64,000 nt of DNA. It comes from Leptolyngbya boryana PCC 6306. GTDB taxonomy: Bacteria; Cyanobacteriota; Cyanobacteriia; Leptolyngbyales; Leptolyngbyaceae. Made by a program: the position numbers and the translations under genes. The notes under the pieces are model-generated. The model worked only from the letters and a program-made list of their open reading frames with translations, searched no databases and had not been told where the DNA came from. Below, piece by piece: positions 38,265 through 48,552 of the stretch; position 1 is the stretch's first letter; the number at the start of each line of letters is the position of its first letter. The stretch covers positions 5,908,577 to 5,972,576 of the forward strand of contig NZ_KB731324.1 of the NCBI RefSeq assembly GCF_000353285.1, written 5' to 3'.

Positions 38265-39233
38265 ATGTCCTCAACTGTTTCTAGCCCAACTCGTACTATT
38301 CGGATTGCTTCACGCAAAAGTCAGCTTGCTTTAGTTCAGACTTATTGGGTGCAGGAGCAGTTACAGAAAGCTTTTCCTCAACACACGTTTGAAGTTCATA
38401 CGATGAACACTCAAGGCGACAAGATCCTTGATGTGGCATTGGCGAAAATTGGGGACAAAGGTTTATTTACCAAAGAACTTGAAGATGGAATGCTCAATGG
38501 CACAACCGATTTCGCAGTGCATTCCTTGAAAGATTTGCCGACTCGATTGCCCCAAGGGTTGATGCTAGGTTGCGTGACGGAACGCGAAGACCCCGCAGAT
38601 GCTTTGGTCGTCCATGAAAAGCACAAGGATAAAGACTTAGCATCGTTACCCGAAGGTTCAGTGATTGGAACTTCTTCACTGCGGCGGCTAGCACAATTGC
38701 GGCATCACTATCCACATCTCAGCTTCAAAGATGTGCGTGGAAATGTGATCACGCGATTGGCAAAGTTGGATTCGGGTGAGTATGATGCGCTGATTTTGGC
38801 GGCGGCAGGATTGAATCGGTTGGATTTAAGCGATCGTATTCATCAACTCATTCCATCTGACATCTCGCTTCATGCCGTTGGACAAGGTGCATTAGGCATT
38901 GAATGTCGTGAAGGCGATACTGAGATTCTTGAAATTCTCAAAGTGCTAGAACACCAGCCCACTGCTTATCGGTGCTATGCAGAGCGGGCTTTCTTGCGAG
39001 AACTAGAAGGCGGCTGTCAGGTTCCGATCGGTGTCAATACCAAGATTGAAGGCGACACACTCACCTTGACCGGAATTGTTGCTAGCTTAGATGGCAAAAA
39101 GCTTGTGAAAGATAGCGTTTCTGGTGCGGCAGTCGATGCTGAGAAATTAGGAACCGAACTGGCTCACCGAGCAAAAGAGCAAGGCGCACAAGAAATTCTC
39201 AACGATATCTTTGCCACAATTAATCGCGGCTAA
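38265..39233 (+). CDS. hemC: Hydroxymethylbilane synthase (porphobilinogen deaminase)
   Basis: Polymerises four porphobilinogen units into hydroxymethylbilane. It has 322 residues; [17 protein letters not shown] at the start; the catalytic and cofactor-arginine regions [20 protein letters not shown] and [10 protein letters not shown]; and the dipyrromethane-cofactor cysteine in [10 protein letters not shown] (about residue 250). It belongs to the same tetrapyrrole pathway as hemB at 33069 but is transcribed separately. Confidence 0.97.
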   Translation: MSSTVSSPTRTIRIASRKSQLALVQTYWVQEQLQKAFPQHTFEVHTMNTQGDKILDVALAKIGDKGLFTKELEDGMLNGTTDFAVHSLKDLPTRLPQGLMLGCVTEREDPADALVVHEKHKDKDLASLPEGSVIGTSSLRRLAQLRHHYPHLSFKDVRGNVITRLAKLDSGEYDALILAAAGLNRLDLSDRIHQLIPSDISLHAVGQGALGIECREGDTEILEILKVLEHQPTAYRCYAERAFLRELEGGCQVPIGVNTKIEGDTLTLTGIVASLDGKKLVKDSVSGAAVDAEKLGTELAHRAKEQGAQEILNDIFATINRG

Positions 39234-39260
39234 CCCACAATTGCTGCACTAGTGTACTTG

Positions 39261-39306
39261 AGCGATCGCATCCCTTCTAGATCAGTCTGAGAGGAATGCG
39301 ATCGCT
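39261..39306 (+). terminator. HIP1-containing terminator hairpin behind hemC
   Basis: Arms AGCGATCGCAT (39261-39271) and ATGCGATCGCT (39296-39306), followed by TTGG. The stem is made of two HIP1 octamers. The T run is weak. Confidence 0.5.
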
Positions 39307-39653
39307 TTGGTCTGTTGGTATGATGCGCTGATTCAGTTTGTTCAATCTTAGCAACATGAGGTGGACTGAGTGTCTGGCTCGGCATCAAACCTTGCAGGCG
39401 TTTTTGGCAAATCGGTGATCGCGATTAACACGCTCCATCAAGTTTTCCTAAATTATTCACTGAATGTAGACTAATAGTAATCCAAGATATTTCTATACCC
39501 CGGTTGAATTAACGGTTTTAGCCTGCGGGAGATTACTGAGTTAGTATTACGTAAAATTGTTTTGTTATTACAAAGTCTTCGTCAGAATACTGCTAAATCT
39601 AAGCAAAATTAGCTAGGGTAAATCGTCAGTCGCAAGCAAAATTGACTTGAACT
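39307..39653. other. Intergenic region before the adenylation-acyltransferase gene
   Basis: About 350 AT-rich bases without coding signal in any frame that I can support. The region was checked for a missing N-terminus of the downstream adenylation domain; none is visible. Confidence 0.4.
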
Positions 39654-42098
39654 ATGACGATCGATGAAACTCGAAACTCAGTGAGAACGCGCCTTGGAAT
39701 TGTCGCCCTAAATTCCACAGGCTATCTTGATGCGATATTGACTTGTCTTGAATCCGAAGAAATTGCAGTCCCGCTTAAACACGGAGACGATCACGATCGC
39801 ATCAATGCTGCAAAAGTCGATCGTGTCTTCACTCCAACCTCCGAAGCAGGCTGGATGAGTCGAGGCTTCAAACCTTCTACGAGTCATGAGCCTGCGGTTA
39901 TTTCTTTTACATCTGGAACTGAAGGCAAACCAAAAGGCGTTTTACTGACCCACGGCAATTTGGCAGAAGTCGTTAGCCGACTCAATGGCTTGATGCAGGT
40001 CACTGATGAGATTCGGGAGTATATTGGCGTTCCGGTCTATCATTCTTTCGGATTTGGGCGAGCAAGAGCGATCTCATCGGTTGGAGGACAGCTTTACTTA
40101 CCGGAAACAGGCTTCAATCCAGCTGAAATCGGTGCGATGCTGAAACGCGGTGAGATTAACGCGATTTCAGCGGTTCCGAGTCTGTGGCGAGTGTTATTGG
40201 CAAATTCAGATTTGATTGGGAATGCGGGCAGACGTGTGCGCTGGATCGAGATTGGAAGCCAGTATATGAGCCGACAGGAAAAAGAAGCCATGAAAGCTCT
40301 CTTTCCAGAGGCGCGGATTGTTCAGCATTACGGCTTAACTGAGGCTTCTCGAACAACATTACTCGAACTGCATAACGCTGAGGGAGAAGCACTCGAATCC
40401 GTTGGCAAAGCGATCGGCTCGGTTGAGGTGCAGTTAACCGAAGATGGGCGGATTGCCATTCGAGGAGAGCATGTAGCGCAGACTTATCTGATCGAAGGAG
40501 AAGAAGCCCCGATTCCAGATGCAGACGGATGGCTGATCACAAAAGATTTAGGAAGTTTGGAGCATGGACTGCTGTATTACAAAGGCAGAGCCGATGATGT
40601 GATTAACTGTGGAGGGCTGAAAGTTCATCCAGAAGCCCTTGAGACAAAGCTCTATGAAAAAATTGGGTATACAACCGGGCTGGCAATTTGTCGTAAACCA
40701 GATCCAGTACGGGGAGAAGGTTTTTTGGTCGCCGTGACTCCGGCAGTGACGATCGATAAATCTCAACTTCGAGACGCTGTGTTAGAAGCAACTCAAGAGT
40801 TTGGCGTCAATGCAGGCAATGCGATCGCAATTGTCGAACTCGATGAACTTCCAAAAACAGCAACCGGAAAAGTGCAACGCCGACAACTTGCAGACTGGTA
40901 TACTCAGCAGACACCAACCGCGACTGTCGAAACAGTCGATCCGAAGCGGAAAAATTACATTGAATCCGCGTTCTGTCGGTTGTTGAACTTGCGGCATCTT
41001 CAGCCTGAAGATACGTTTATCTCACTGGGTGGAGATTCGTTGTCGTATGTGCAACTCGCGATGGAACTGGAGCGGCATCTAGGCTACTTGCCACAAGGCT
41101 GGGAGCATCTGTCAATCGCCCAGTTAGAAACACTCACACCTGAGAAAAAGGCGTTCAGCCCGATTGAAACTAATATCATTTTGAGAGCGATCGCGATCTT
41201 CGTCGTCGTTGCCGATCACGCGGGGCTCATGAATTTCTCTGGGGGCGCATTCCTACTCTTGATGATCGCAGGAGCCAACCTCGCTCGATTTCAATCTGAA
41301 GCCTTGGTGCAAGGGCGACTCGTTCAACCCATTCTCTCCCTGCTCCGCAACCTGGTCACGCCTTATCTCATCATTTCCCTCAGCTATCAACTCTGGAAAC
41401 GGGACTTCGACTTGAGTGTGCTCTTCTTATTCAGTAACTTTGTGAATCCAGAAGTCTCTGCGATTTTCCCAGTGTGGTTTGTCAGTGTGTTAGTCCAAAT
41501 CATTCTGCTTTTCTCGTTACTGTTCACCCTCAAACCTCTGAGACAATTTGCACGAGTCTCTCCTTGGGAATTTGGATTAGCGACCCTAGTTATCGGAATT
41601 ATTGCCAAGCTTGGAGTAGGCGCGGTTTGGAATACTGCTCACTTGTATGACCGACTGCCCCACATGCTACTTTGGATGTTCTCGATGGGTTGGATCATTC
41701 AGTTCGCTCACACCAAACAACAAAAAGCAGTCTCAACAAGTCTACTCTGGGCACTGGTTCCAATCTTAACTCGTCTGAGCTATGCCTATATCAGTTACAC
41801 CTATGCCGTGTGGATGGTGCTCGGAGGCACATTACTGCTCTGGATTCCTACCGTTCCAATTCCTCAATTCATCAAATCGCCACTCCAAACTGTTGGAGCC
41901 GCAACCTACTATATCTATCTGTTCCACATGATCCTTATCCATATCGTCAGTACTGTCGGACATACCGAGAATCCCTGGGTGAATACAGTTGCAGGTATCT
42001 TCGGCGGAATTGCAGTGTGGGCAGGAGTTCAAACCGTACAGTCCTTTCTGGCAAATCGGCGATCGACTCAAGCTGAGATCGATGCAACTGCCCTATAA
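39654..42098 (+). CDS. Adenylation domain-carrier protein-membrane acyltransferase fusion
   Basis: An 814-residue three-part protein. Residues 1-420 are an ANL adenylate-forming domain: the P-loop SFTSGTEGKPKGVLLTHG (near 85), HYGLTEAS (near 224), KGRADDVINCGGLKVHP (near 310) and the catalytic-lysine motif LPKTATGKVQRRQL (near 403). Residues 430-500 are a carrier domain with the phosphopantetheine serine in LGGDSLSYVQL. Residues 505-800 carry about ten membrane helices resembling acyltransferase-3 proteins (VVADHAGLMNF; YIYLFHMILIHI). The adenylation domain is short at its N-terminus. It probably loads an acyl or amino acid on its carrier and passes it to a membrane or exported acceptor. Confidence 0.82.
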   Translation: MTIDETRNSVRTRLGIVALNSTGYLDAILTCLESEEIAVPLKHGDDHDRINAAKVDRVFTPTSEAGWMSRGFKPSTSHEPAVISFTSGTEGKPKGVLLTHGNLAEVVSRLNGLMQVTDEIREYIGVPVYHSFGFGRARAISSVGGQLYLPETGFNPAEIGAMLKRGEINAISAVPSLWRVLLANSDLIGNAGRRVRWIEIGSQYMSRQEKEAMKALFPEARIVQHYGLTEASRTTLLELHNAEGEALESVGKAIGSVEVQLTEDGRIAIRGEHVAQTYLIEGEEAPIPDADGWLITKDLGSLEHGLLYYKGRADDVINCGGLKVHPEALETKLYEKIGYTTGLAICRKPDPVRGEGFLVAVTPAVTIDKSQLRDAVLEATQEFGVNAGNAIAIVELDELPKTATGKVQRRQLADWYTQQTPTATVETVDPKRKNYIESAFCRLLNLRHLQPEDTFISLGGDSLSYVQLAMELERHLGYLPQGWEHLSIAQLETLTPEKKAFSPIETNIILRAIAIFVVVADHAGLMNFSGGAFLLLMIAGANLARFQSEALVQGRLVQPILSLLRNLVTPYLIISLSYQLWKRDFDLSVLFLFSNFVNPEVSAIFPVWFVSVLVQIILLFSLLFTLKPLRQFARVSPWEFGLATLVIGIIAKLGVGAVWNTAHLYDRLPHMLLWMFSMGWIIQFAHTKQQKAVSTSLLWALVPILTRLSYAYISYTYAVWMVLGGTLLLWIPTVPIPQFIKSPLQTVGAATYYIYLFHMILIHIVSTVGHTENPWVNTVAGIFGGIAVWAGVQTVQSFLANRRSTQAEIDATAL

Positions 42099-42193
42099 AA
42101 TCCGCATGCGGATTCTGTGTCAACCAGAAGAATTGTTTAGCGGGTTGGCAGAATCGCCCCTTAAGATAAGAAAGCTGAGTTTGGGAACATCAT

Positions 42194-43015
42194 ATGGCGG
42201 GTCGGATTCCAGTGGTCGTCAATGGAGCGACCGGAAAAATGGGGCGGGAAATTATTAAAGCCGTCTCGCAGTCGCCGGATATGAATTTAATCGGCGCACT
42301 GGCGAAAAATCCCAAATATCTCGGAGAAGATATCGGTGAAGTCATTGGTTGCGGAGCATTGGAAGTCCCCGTGACCAACGAATATGAATCGATGATGGCA
42401 ATGCTCTCTCAAGAAAAAGAGTTGGGAGTCGTCGTGGATGTGACTCACCCCGATGCTGTGTATAACAATGTCAGATCCGCGATCGCGTATGGGGTACGTC
42501 CTGTTGTCGGAACCACCGGACTGAGTGCGGGACAGATTCAAGAATTAGCAGAATTTGCAGATAAGGCAAGTACGGGCTGTTTGATCGTGCCCAATTTCTC
42601 GATCGGGGTTGTGCTGATGCAGCAAGCTGCAATTCAAGCTTCTCAGTATTTCGATCATGTTGAAATTATTGAACTTCATCATAATCAAAAAGCAGATGCA
42701 CCGAGCGGAACAGCAGTTCAAACGGCGCAGATGCTCGCAGAACTGGGTAAGACTTACAATGAGCCGCTTGTGCATGAAACCGAAAAGATCACAGGCGCAA
42801 GAGGCGCACAGGCAGAAGAAGGCATTCGCATTCACAGTATTCGCCTGCCTGGGCTAGTCGCACATCAAGAAATCATCTTCGGTGCAGCAGGGCAAATTTA
42901 TACCTTGAGGCATGACGCAACCGATCGCACGTGCTACATGCCTGGCGTGTTGCTCTCGATTCGGAAAGTGATTTCGTTGAAGTCTTTGGTCTATGGATTG
43001 GAAAAGATTATCTAG
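42194..43015 (+). CDS. dapB: 4-hydroxy-tetrahydrodipicolinate reductase
   Basis: NAD(P)H-dependent step of lysine and diaminopimelate synthesis. It has 273 residues; the nucleotide motif [13 protein letters not shown] is at residues 9-21; TGLSAGQ and [10 protein letters not shown] follow; the catalytic segment is [16 protein letters not shown] (near 158). It is monocistronic. Confidence 0.96.
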   Translation: MAGRIPVVVNGATGKMGREIIKAVSQSPDMNLIGALAKNPKYLGEDIGEVIGCGALEVPVTNEYESMMAMLSQEKELGVVVDVTHPDAVYNNVRSAIAYGVRPVVGTTGLSAGQIQELAEFADKASTGCLIVPNFSIGVVLMQQAAIQASQYFDHVEIIELHHNQKADAPSGTAVQTAQMLAELGKTYNEPLVHETEKITGARGAQAEEGIRIHSIRLPGLVAHQEIIFGAAGQIYTLRHDATDRTCYMPGVLLSIRKVISLKSLVYGLEKII

Positions 43016-43116
43016 CTTGCGTTAGGTCAGGTTCCGGCTGCACTCAACTCGTAAAGATCTAGGATCTAGAAGGTTGAGCGCAGTCGAAACGCGAGAATAA
43101 ACAGGTCTTTTCGACT

Positions 43117-44313
43117 TTAGCGATCGCATTGCCAAACTTTTAACCCACTCTCAACGCTGGTCACTAAGTAGCGACTGTTTTGACTAAATTGGACAGCTTG
43201 CCACAGTCCTTGACCTAAATCTGCTTGCCCAAGGCTATTTAACAATTGCCCCGTCTCTGCATCCCAAATTCTCAAAAGATTCTGGCGACGCGCATAATTT
43301 CGGTGTTTCGGATGGATATCAACTCGCTGATAGCCTGCGACAAACCATTGACCATCGGGGCTGAGCGCAGCGACATGTGGCGCGCCATCGGCTGGGTCAA
43401 GCTGAATTCGACAGCGGATCTCACCCGTTGCCACTTTGCGGATCCAGACCTGCCGACCCACGATCGTTGCAACACGCTGCCAATCTGGAGTCATGTCGAG
43501 CCATTGCTCATACGGTGTGAGCCAATTTAAGCTAAAGCGAGCTTCGCCCGTCTTTAAGCTAATGGCTTCGGGGCGCTGTTCGATCTTGAGCAAGCCTTTT
43601 CCACTCATGGCGACCGCAAGAATCGGAACATCAGTCAGACAAGGCAAGATGTGAGTATTTTCGCCTTGAGGCAGGTTCCAGATGCGTAAGCTGCGATCGC
43701 GTACCGTCAGATCCGCGCGACGACCTAGCCACTCATACTGATTGCAACCACTACTGACCACCATCTGCCCGTCTGCACTAATGGCGATCGCGGTAATTGG
43801 GCTGTGATGACCTTTGAGCGTCGTTAGTTCTTCCCCGGTGGCAACTTGCCAAACCTTGATCGTGCAATCCTGGCTTCCGGTGACTAAAGTCTTGCCATCC
43901 TGGCTCAGCGCCATTGCGGTAATTGGAGCGGTATGTCCTTGCAAGGAAAAGAGCCGCTGACCCGTGCGCCAATTCCAAATCTGCACCGTATTCGTGAGTT
44001 CAGATGGGCTAGTACGGGTAAGAGAACCAACGCTTAAAAGTGTTTTCCCATCAGGATGTAGCGCAATACGTCGCAAAGCATTGCCAGGATTCAAAGTTTG
44101 CAGAGCATGTAAAGTGGCTTTTCTAGTGGTGAAATCGGATTGTACTGTTTTCTTAAGAGATGGAGAGATGCGATCGCAATCCGGATCTCCTTCACGTAGC
44201 GGGTAGTCTACTGGATCAAACCAAACTCCAGCATCTTGAAACAAATCGGAGACTGAATCAGGAAGGCGATCCAACACAACAGGCATTTCTTCGATCGATG
44301 AGTCTTGGAACAT
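43117..44313 (-). CDS. WD40 repeat protein
   Basis: A 398-residue predicted beta-propeller. At least five WD-type units are visible, such as RIALHPDGKTLLSVGSLTRT, ITAMALSQDGKTLVTGSQDC with IKVWQVATGEELTTL, and ITAIAISADGQMVVSSG. The last third has more diverged blades (AALSPDGQWFVAGYQ; VQFSQNSRYLVTSVESGLKV). It has no signal peptide and no kinase domain. It is probably a protein-interaction scaffold; the partner is unknown. Confidence 0.88.
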   Translation of the reverse strand: MFQDSSIEEMPVVLDRLPDSVSDLFQDAGVWFDPVDYPLREGDPDCDRISPSLKKTVQSDFTTRKATLHALQTLNPGNALRRIALHPDGKTLLSVGSLTRTSPSELTNTVQIWNWRTGQRLFSLQGHTAPITAMALSQDGKTLVTGSQDCTIKVWQVATGEELTTLKGHHSPITAIAISADGQMVVSSGCNQYEWLGRRADLTVRDRSLRIWNLPQGENTHILPCLTDVPILAVAMSGKGLLKIEQRPEAISLKTGEARFSLNWLTPYEQWLDMTPDWQRVATIVGRQVWIRKVATGEIRCRIQLDPADGAPHVAALSPDGQWFVAGYQRVDIHPKHRNYARRQNLLRIWDAETGQLLNSLGQADLGQGLWQAVQFSQNSRYLVTSVESGLKVWQCDR

Positions 44314-44460
44314 AGCTTCTCACCAAGGGGGATCACCGCCAGTGTTCACTCTGAGTCTGATTCGCTCTACGGTGTTACTGATGAACTCTCGTTAAAGTTT
44401 TGATAAGGTCTAGCTAGATCTACGCAAAGGGTTTTAGATTTTTGGATTGGAAGGAACGTG

Positions 44461-45222
44461 ATGAAAAAAAGCTGGTTGACGATCGCAGTTTTGACGAATT
44501 TATTGGCAGTCTCAGCGCGGGCAGAAAATTCGCAGCAACTTCAAGAATTTCGATCGACCAAGACCTGTTACGGTTGCGATCTCACAAACACGAGTTTGGC
44601 AAACCTCGATCTCAGTAATGCAAAGCTGATTAATACCTCATTGTTTGGCACAGATTTTAGAGGCACTAATCTCAGTGGAGCAAATCTCAGCGGGATTCAA
44701 GCCGGGGAACTGATCGTGAATGCGCGATCGAGTGAGCGCCGAATTAGTGACTTTTCAGGAGTGAATTTCACAGGAGCCGATATTAGTCGGGCTTCTTTGA
44801 GCCGAGCGATTCTCGCCCAAGCAAATTTTACAAATGCGTATCTGCTGAATACGGATTTTGGATCGGCTCGATTAGTAGGCGCAGTGTTTCAAGGCGCAAC
44901 GTTAGGCAACACATTCTTTGGTGGAGCAGATTTGACAGGTGCGAACTTCACAAATCAACCGTTGGTTGGGGTGTATCTCAGAAATGCTCGATTAGACAAT
45001 GCTCAACTCGCAGGAGTCAGGTTTGATTCGAGCGATTTGACCAATGCGGTGTTTAGAAATGCTGATTTGCGCGGAGCTAGTTTTACAAGTACAACGATCG
45101 CGAATGCTGATTTTTCGGGTGCAAGACTCGATTCGGACACGGTCGCTCAACTGTGTCAGACAGCAGGCGGCTCGAATACCTTGACGAACACTGATACTCG
45201 GGTGAGTTTAGGCTGTCGCTAG
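44461..45222 (+). CDS. Exported pentapeptide-repeat protein
   Basis: A 253-residue protein with a signal peptide (SWLTIAVLTNLLAVSARA), a short CYGCDL motif, and then many A(D/N)LxX pentapeptides (TSLANLDLSNAKLINTSL; GTNLSGANLSGIQ; NADLRGASFT) forming a right-handed quadrilateral beta-helix. It ends with a Cys-containing tail (QLCQTAGG, LGCR). The start is set at ATG 44461 with GGAAGGAAC upstream. It is a common cyanobacterial type of unknown role. Confidence 0.88.
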   Translation: MKKSWLTIAVLTNLLAVSARAENSQQLQEFRSTKTCYGCDLTNTSLANLDLSNAKLINTSLFGTDFRGTNLSGANLSGIQAGELIVNARSSERRISDFSGVNFTGADISRASLSRAILAQANFTNAYLLNTDFGSARLVGAVFQGATLGNTFFGGADLTGANFTNQPLVGVYLRNARLDNAQLAGVRFDSSDLTNAVFRNADLRGASFTSTTIANADFSGARLDSDTVAQLCQTAGGSNTLTNTDTRVSLGCR

Positions 45223-45346
45223 GCTGATAAACTGACAACAGCAAATCGATTTTTTGTCCTGATCTGACTCGCCCGTAAGCAAGCAGGCATGAGCAGATGA
45301 GGATGAGATCGCCTTATTTTTGTCAGTGTACTTGGATTGAGAGAAC

Positions 45347-46048
45347 GTGTATTTATTAATTCCTGCGGCAGGTTCAGGGCAGCGCATGGGCAGCGCGTGG
45401 CAACGCCAGAACAAAGCTCCCCGCAACAAATTACTGCTTGATCTTTTGGGAAAGCCGATTCTTGCCTGGACACTGCTTGCCGCAGAAGCATCTCAAACGA
45501 TTACTTGGATTGGCATCATCGGACAGCCGTTCGATTGGGATGACTTCAAAGAGATCGTGCAATCTCTGAAGTTGACCAAGCCTGTTCACTTTATTCAAGG
45601 CGGGACAACTCGCCAAGAATCGGTTTACAACGGACTTCAAGCCCTGCCGCCCGAAGCAGAACAGGTGCTCATTCACGATGGCGCGCGATGCTTAGCAACT
45701 CCAGAACTGTTCGATCGCTGTACAGAAGCCTTGCAAACCTGTGATGGATTGGTTGCAGCAATTCCTGTCAAAGACACGATTAAGGTCGTCTCAGAGGGTC
45801 TAGTTGCCTCGACTCCAGAGCGATCGCAATTGTGGGCAGCCCAAACTCCGCAAGGATTTTCGGTGCCCTTGTTGAAAAAATGTCATTTAGAAGGACGCAC
45901 TCAAGGCTGGGAAGTCACAGACGATGCAGCGTTATTTGAACAGTGTCAACTGCCTGTGCAAATTCTTCCAGGAGAAGAGACGAATTTGAAAGTCACAACG
46001 CCAATGGATTTAGCAATTGCGGAATTTATCCTGCGTCAACGGGATTAG
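45347..46048 (+). CDS. ispD: 2-C-methyl-D-erythritol 4-phosphate cytidylyltransferase
   Basis: Third step of the MEP isoprenoid pathway: CTP + MEP to CDP-ME. It has 233 residues; the nucleotide-binding start is LIPAAGSGQRMGS; there is a conserved IHDGARCLATPELF segment, and the end has TNLKVTTPMDLAIAEFIL. The start codon is GTG 45347 with GAGAGA upstream. Its 3' end overlaps the convergent SLOG gene by 23 bases. Confidence 0.95.
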   Translation: MYLLIPAAGSGQRMGSAWQRQNKAPRNKLLLDLLGKPILAWTLLAAEASQTITWIGIIGQPFDWDDFKEIVQSLKLTKPVHFIQGGTTRQESVYNGLQALPPEAEQVLIHDGARCLATPELFDRCTEALQTCDGLVAAIPVKDTIKVVSEGLVASTPERSQLWAAQTPQGFSVPLLKKCHLEGRTQGWEVTDDAALFEQCQLPVQILPGEETNLKVTTPMDLAIAEFILRQRD

Positions 46049-46778
46049 CGGCAAACATCGCCTCAATCGTCTTGCCCAATTGGTGTAAGTCGGTTAGCTC
46101 GATCGCTTGAACTCGTCCCGAGTCGATTAAAGGAATCGCGCGATCGTCAGTTGGTTCTCCTCGCAAGCCTGCCGTAATCAAATCCGCTGCACGTCCACTG
46201 CCTGAAATCACAATCAAAGGTCGCTGCTGAACCGTGACATTTTGCAAAGCATCTTCCCAAGTGATCTCGCCACCATTTAACAAAACCGTCACAGAGGGTG
46301 CCGACTGCGCAATCTCGGATGCTGCTGCTGCTAACCAGGATGATTCATCGCCCCAATTTGATCCTGGAACGAGTAGGAAATGAGAATGATGTGGCTCTAA
46401 GGGTGCAGCATGTTCCGAGTCGATTCCTTGACCCGGTAAAGTTGCTAGTCCCACCGGGGCGATTCCCATCAGCGGAAATGTTCCTTGAATCTGCTGCCGT
46501 GCTCGACCCATTAACTGCATGACACCCGTATCCGTTCCACCATCGACGATCGCTGCTTGCCATTTTTGAGCGATCGGGGCAAGAACTTTTACAAACAGTT
46601 GCTGTATCAGTTCATAATCAGCAGCACTAATCTTACTGGCTCCGCCAATCACCACCAGCACTGGACGATTGACAGAGATAGACATATCAGCGATCGCTGC
46701 TTTCATCTCCTGCAATGATTGCACGGTCGCGATCGCAGCTTCGTGACTTTGAAATTTCACAACAAAGGGGGTTGACAT
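46026..46778 (-). CDS. TRPM-like SLOG-domain protein (LSDAT, prokaryotic)
   Basis: A 250-residue soluble protein resembling the nucleotide-binding N-terminal region of TRPM channels. Features are VLVVIGGASKISAADYELIQ, AAIVDGGTDTGVMQLMGRA, LEPHHSHFLLVPGSNWGDES and a late GGEITWEDALQNV plus VISGSGRAADLI. SLOG domains bind nucleotide-derived ligands; the ligand here is unknown. It is transcribed in the same direction as the histidine kinase to its right but reads after it, only 28 bases from its end, so both may form one transcript. Confidence 0.8.
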   Translation of the reverse strand: MSTPFVVKFQSHEAAIATVQSLQEMKAAIADMSISVNRPVLVVIGGASKISAADYELIQQLFVKVLAPIAQKWQAAIVDGGTDTGVMQLMGRARQQIQGTFPLMGIAPVGLATLPGQGIDSEHAAPLEPHHSHFLLVPGSNWGDESSWLAAAASEIAQSAPSVTVLLNGGEITWEDALQNVTVQQRPLIVISGSGRAADLITAGLRGEPTDDRAIPLIDSGRVQAIELTDLHQLGKTIEAMFAANPVDAG

Positions 46779-46806
46779 TTCAAAATTTTAGCTTCAAAAC
46801 AAATAT

Positions 46807-48552
46807 TCAAGCTCTTGGCAAAGGTAAAAAGACGGTAAATTTTGATCCCACCCCGACTTTCGAGTCTACCTCGATCGTACCCCCATGCAGTTCCACTAAT
46901 TGCTTAGTCAATGCCAGTCCTAATCCTGTCCCTTCATATTTGCGATGGTAGGATGCATCCAATTGTTTAAATTTTTGAAACAGCAGCGATCGCTGCTCAG
47001 CAGGAATTCCAATGCCTGTGTCCTCGACTTGCAGAATCGCTGTAGTGCTACTCACTCGCACACGCATGGTCACTTGTCCCTTCTCTGGTGTGAATTTGAT
47101 GGCATTACTTAGCAGATTGAGGCAGATTTGTTGCACCCGCAGCGGGTCAGCTTGAAATCGAAAATCACGGGATGTTCGCTCTCCCGGTGGTAACAGTTCG
47201 AGCGACAATGCGACTTGTTTCGCATCAGCTTTTCCCTGCACCAGTTGAATCGACTGTTGAGCCAATTTTGATAGAGAAACCTCTTTGCATTCCAAAATCA
47301 TTTTTCCGGCTTCAACTTCCGAGAGATCTAGCAAATCATTGATCAAAGCCAGCAGGTGTTCGCCTCGTTCTTGAATGATTTGTAAGTATTCAATCTGTTT
47401 TTGAGGCGTGAGAATGTAGTTGGTATCTTGGAACGCGCGAATCAGCGTGGCTGCCATTCCCAAAATTGTCGTCAGCGGAGTGCGAAGCTCATGGCTCATC
47501 GTCGAGAGAAATTCAGACTTGGCAAGGCTAGCCGATTCGGCTGCAATTAATGTGTCTCGCAGTTCTTGAGTGCGATCGATAATTTGCTGCTCTAAGGTAT
47601 TTTTTTGCTGTTGCAGTTCGCTGTAGAGTTTGGATTGATAAATTGCGATCGCTAAATGTTCAGCAATTCGCTGGAGTAGAATTTTTTCGCGCTCCAGCCA
47701 TTGTCGCGGATGCTGACATTGATGCACGATTAGCAGTCCCCAGAGTTCCTCTTGAACCATGATCGGCGTGACAAGTTCAGCTTGAATTGAAATGGCAGTA
47801 GGCTCATCGAGTAAAGACGCGACCGTTGAACTCTTGGATTTTGTGCTGTTGGCTGCCCAAGTTACAGAATCGCTGTGGCGTTTTTGCAAGTGCTTCAGGC
47901 TCGCTGCACTGTACTCATTCATCAAATTGAGAATAGACGGAATTCTATCGCTGCTACGCGCTTCATAAGTAATGCCATCCAGATTTGGCACAGTCGGATC
48001 GGCTGTGAGAACTTCGCCATCGATCAGGCAAGAAGGTGCCGGAAAATTGAACTGGTAAATGATCACGCGATCGGCTTCGAGAAACTCACGCACTTGATGC
48101 ACTGCCGTTTCTAAGATCACGGGCAGATTTAAACTGTGGCGAATCAGGGTCGTGACTTGATTGATCAAGCGTTCTTGTTCAACTTGATGCTGAATTGAAG
48201 GGTGCGCAGAGTGAGCAAAAAGTTTAATCAGATTTAAGGTGAATTCGCTTTGATGATCGCTTTGATTTTCTTGCAGCAGGAACGGCAAAGCATAATTGAT
48301 TTCTTCTAAAAAAGCCGAAATTTGGTCAGGCGAGAACGTGAGATGCAACTGACAGTAATCGGCATCGATCGCATCAGCTTGAATGAGTGCACTAAAGCTC
48401 GGTGAAGCTGCCAGGAAAAACCGTTTGGGAGCCTGATTTTCAGTCAGAACGATCGCATCTGTTCCAACTGTAGCTTGTAGCAGATCTACTACTTGGTGAA
48501 ATATTGCCCAAGACAGGAGTTGACCGACAGAATGAGTTCGGGAGCTTGTCAT
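46807..48552 (-). CDS. GAF-domain sensor histidine kinase
   Basis: A 581-residue soluble hybrid of an N-terminal region of no clear family (1-130), a GAF domain (about 145-315, FLEADRVIIYQFNFP; LVTPIMVQEELWGLLIVHQC), a coiled coil, and a HisKA H-box STMSHELRTPLTTILG (His near 354) with a HATPase (LLSNAIKFTPEKGQ; VEDTGIGIP; GTGLGLALTKQL). The GAF segment ends resemble phytochrome-type GAFs, but no bilin-binding cysteine is obvious. No adjacent response regulator. Confidence 0.92.
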   Translation of the reverse strand: MTSSRTHSVGQLLSWAIFHQVVDLLQATVGTDAIVLTENQAPKRFFLAASPSFSALIQADAIDADYCQLHLTFSPDQISAFLEEINYALPFLLQENQSDHQSEFTLNLIKLFAHSAHPSIQHQVEQERLINQVTTLIRHSLNLPVILETAVHQVREFLEADRVIIYQFNFPAPSCLIDGEVLTADPTVPNLDGITYEARSSDRIPSILNLMNEYSAASLKHLQKRHSDSVTWAANSTKSKSSTVASLLDEPTAISIQAELVTPIMVQEELWGLLIVHQCQHPRQWLEREKILLQRIAEHLAIAIYQSKLYSELQQQKNTLEQQIIDRTQELRDTLIAAESASLAKSEFLSTMSHELRTPLTTILGMAATLIRAFQDTNYILTPQKQIEYLQIIQERGEHLLALINDLLDLSEVEAGKMILECKEVSLSKLAQQSIQLVQGKADAKQVALSLELLPPGERTSRDFRFQADPLRVQQICLNLLSNAIKFTPEKGQVTMRVRVSSTTAILQVEDTGIGIPAEQRSLLFQKFKQLDASYHRKYEGTGLGLALTKQLVELHGGTIEVDSKVGVGSKFTVFLPLPRA

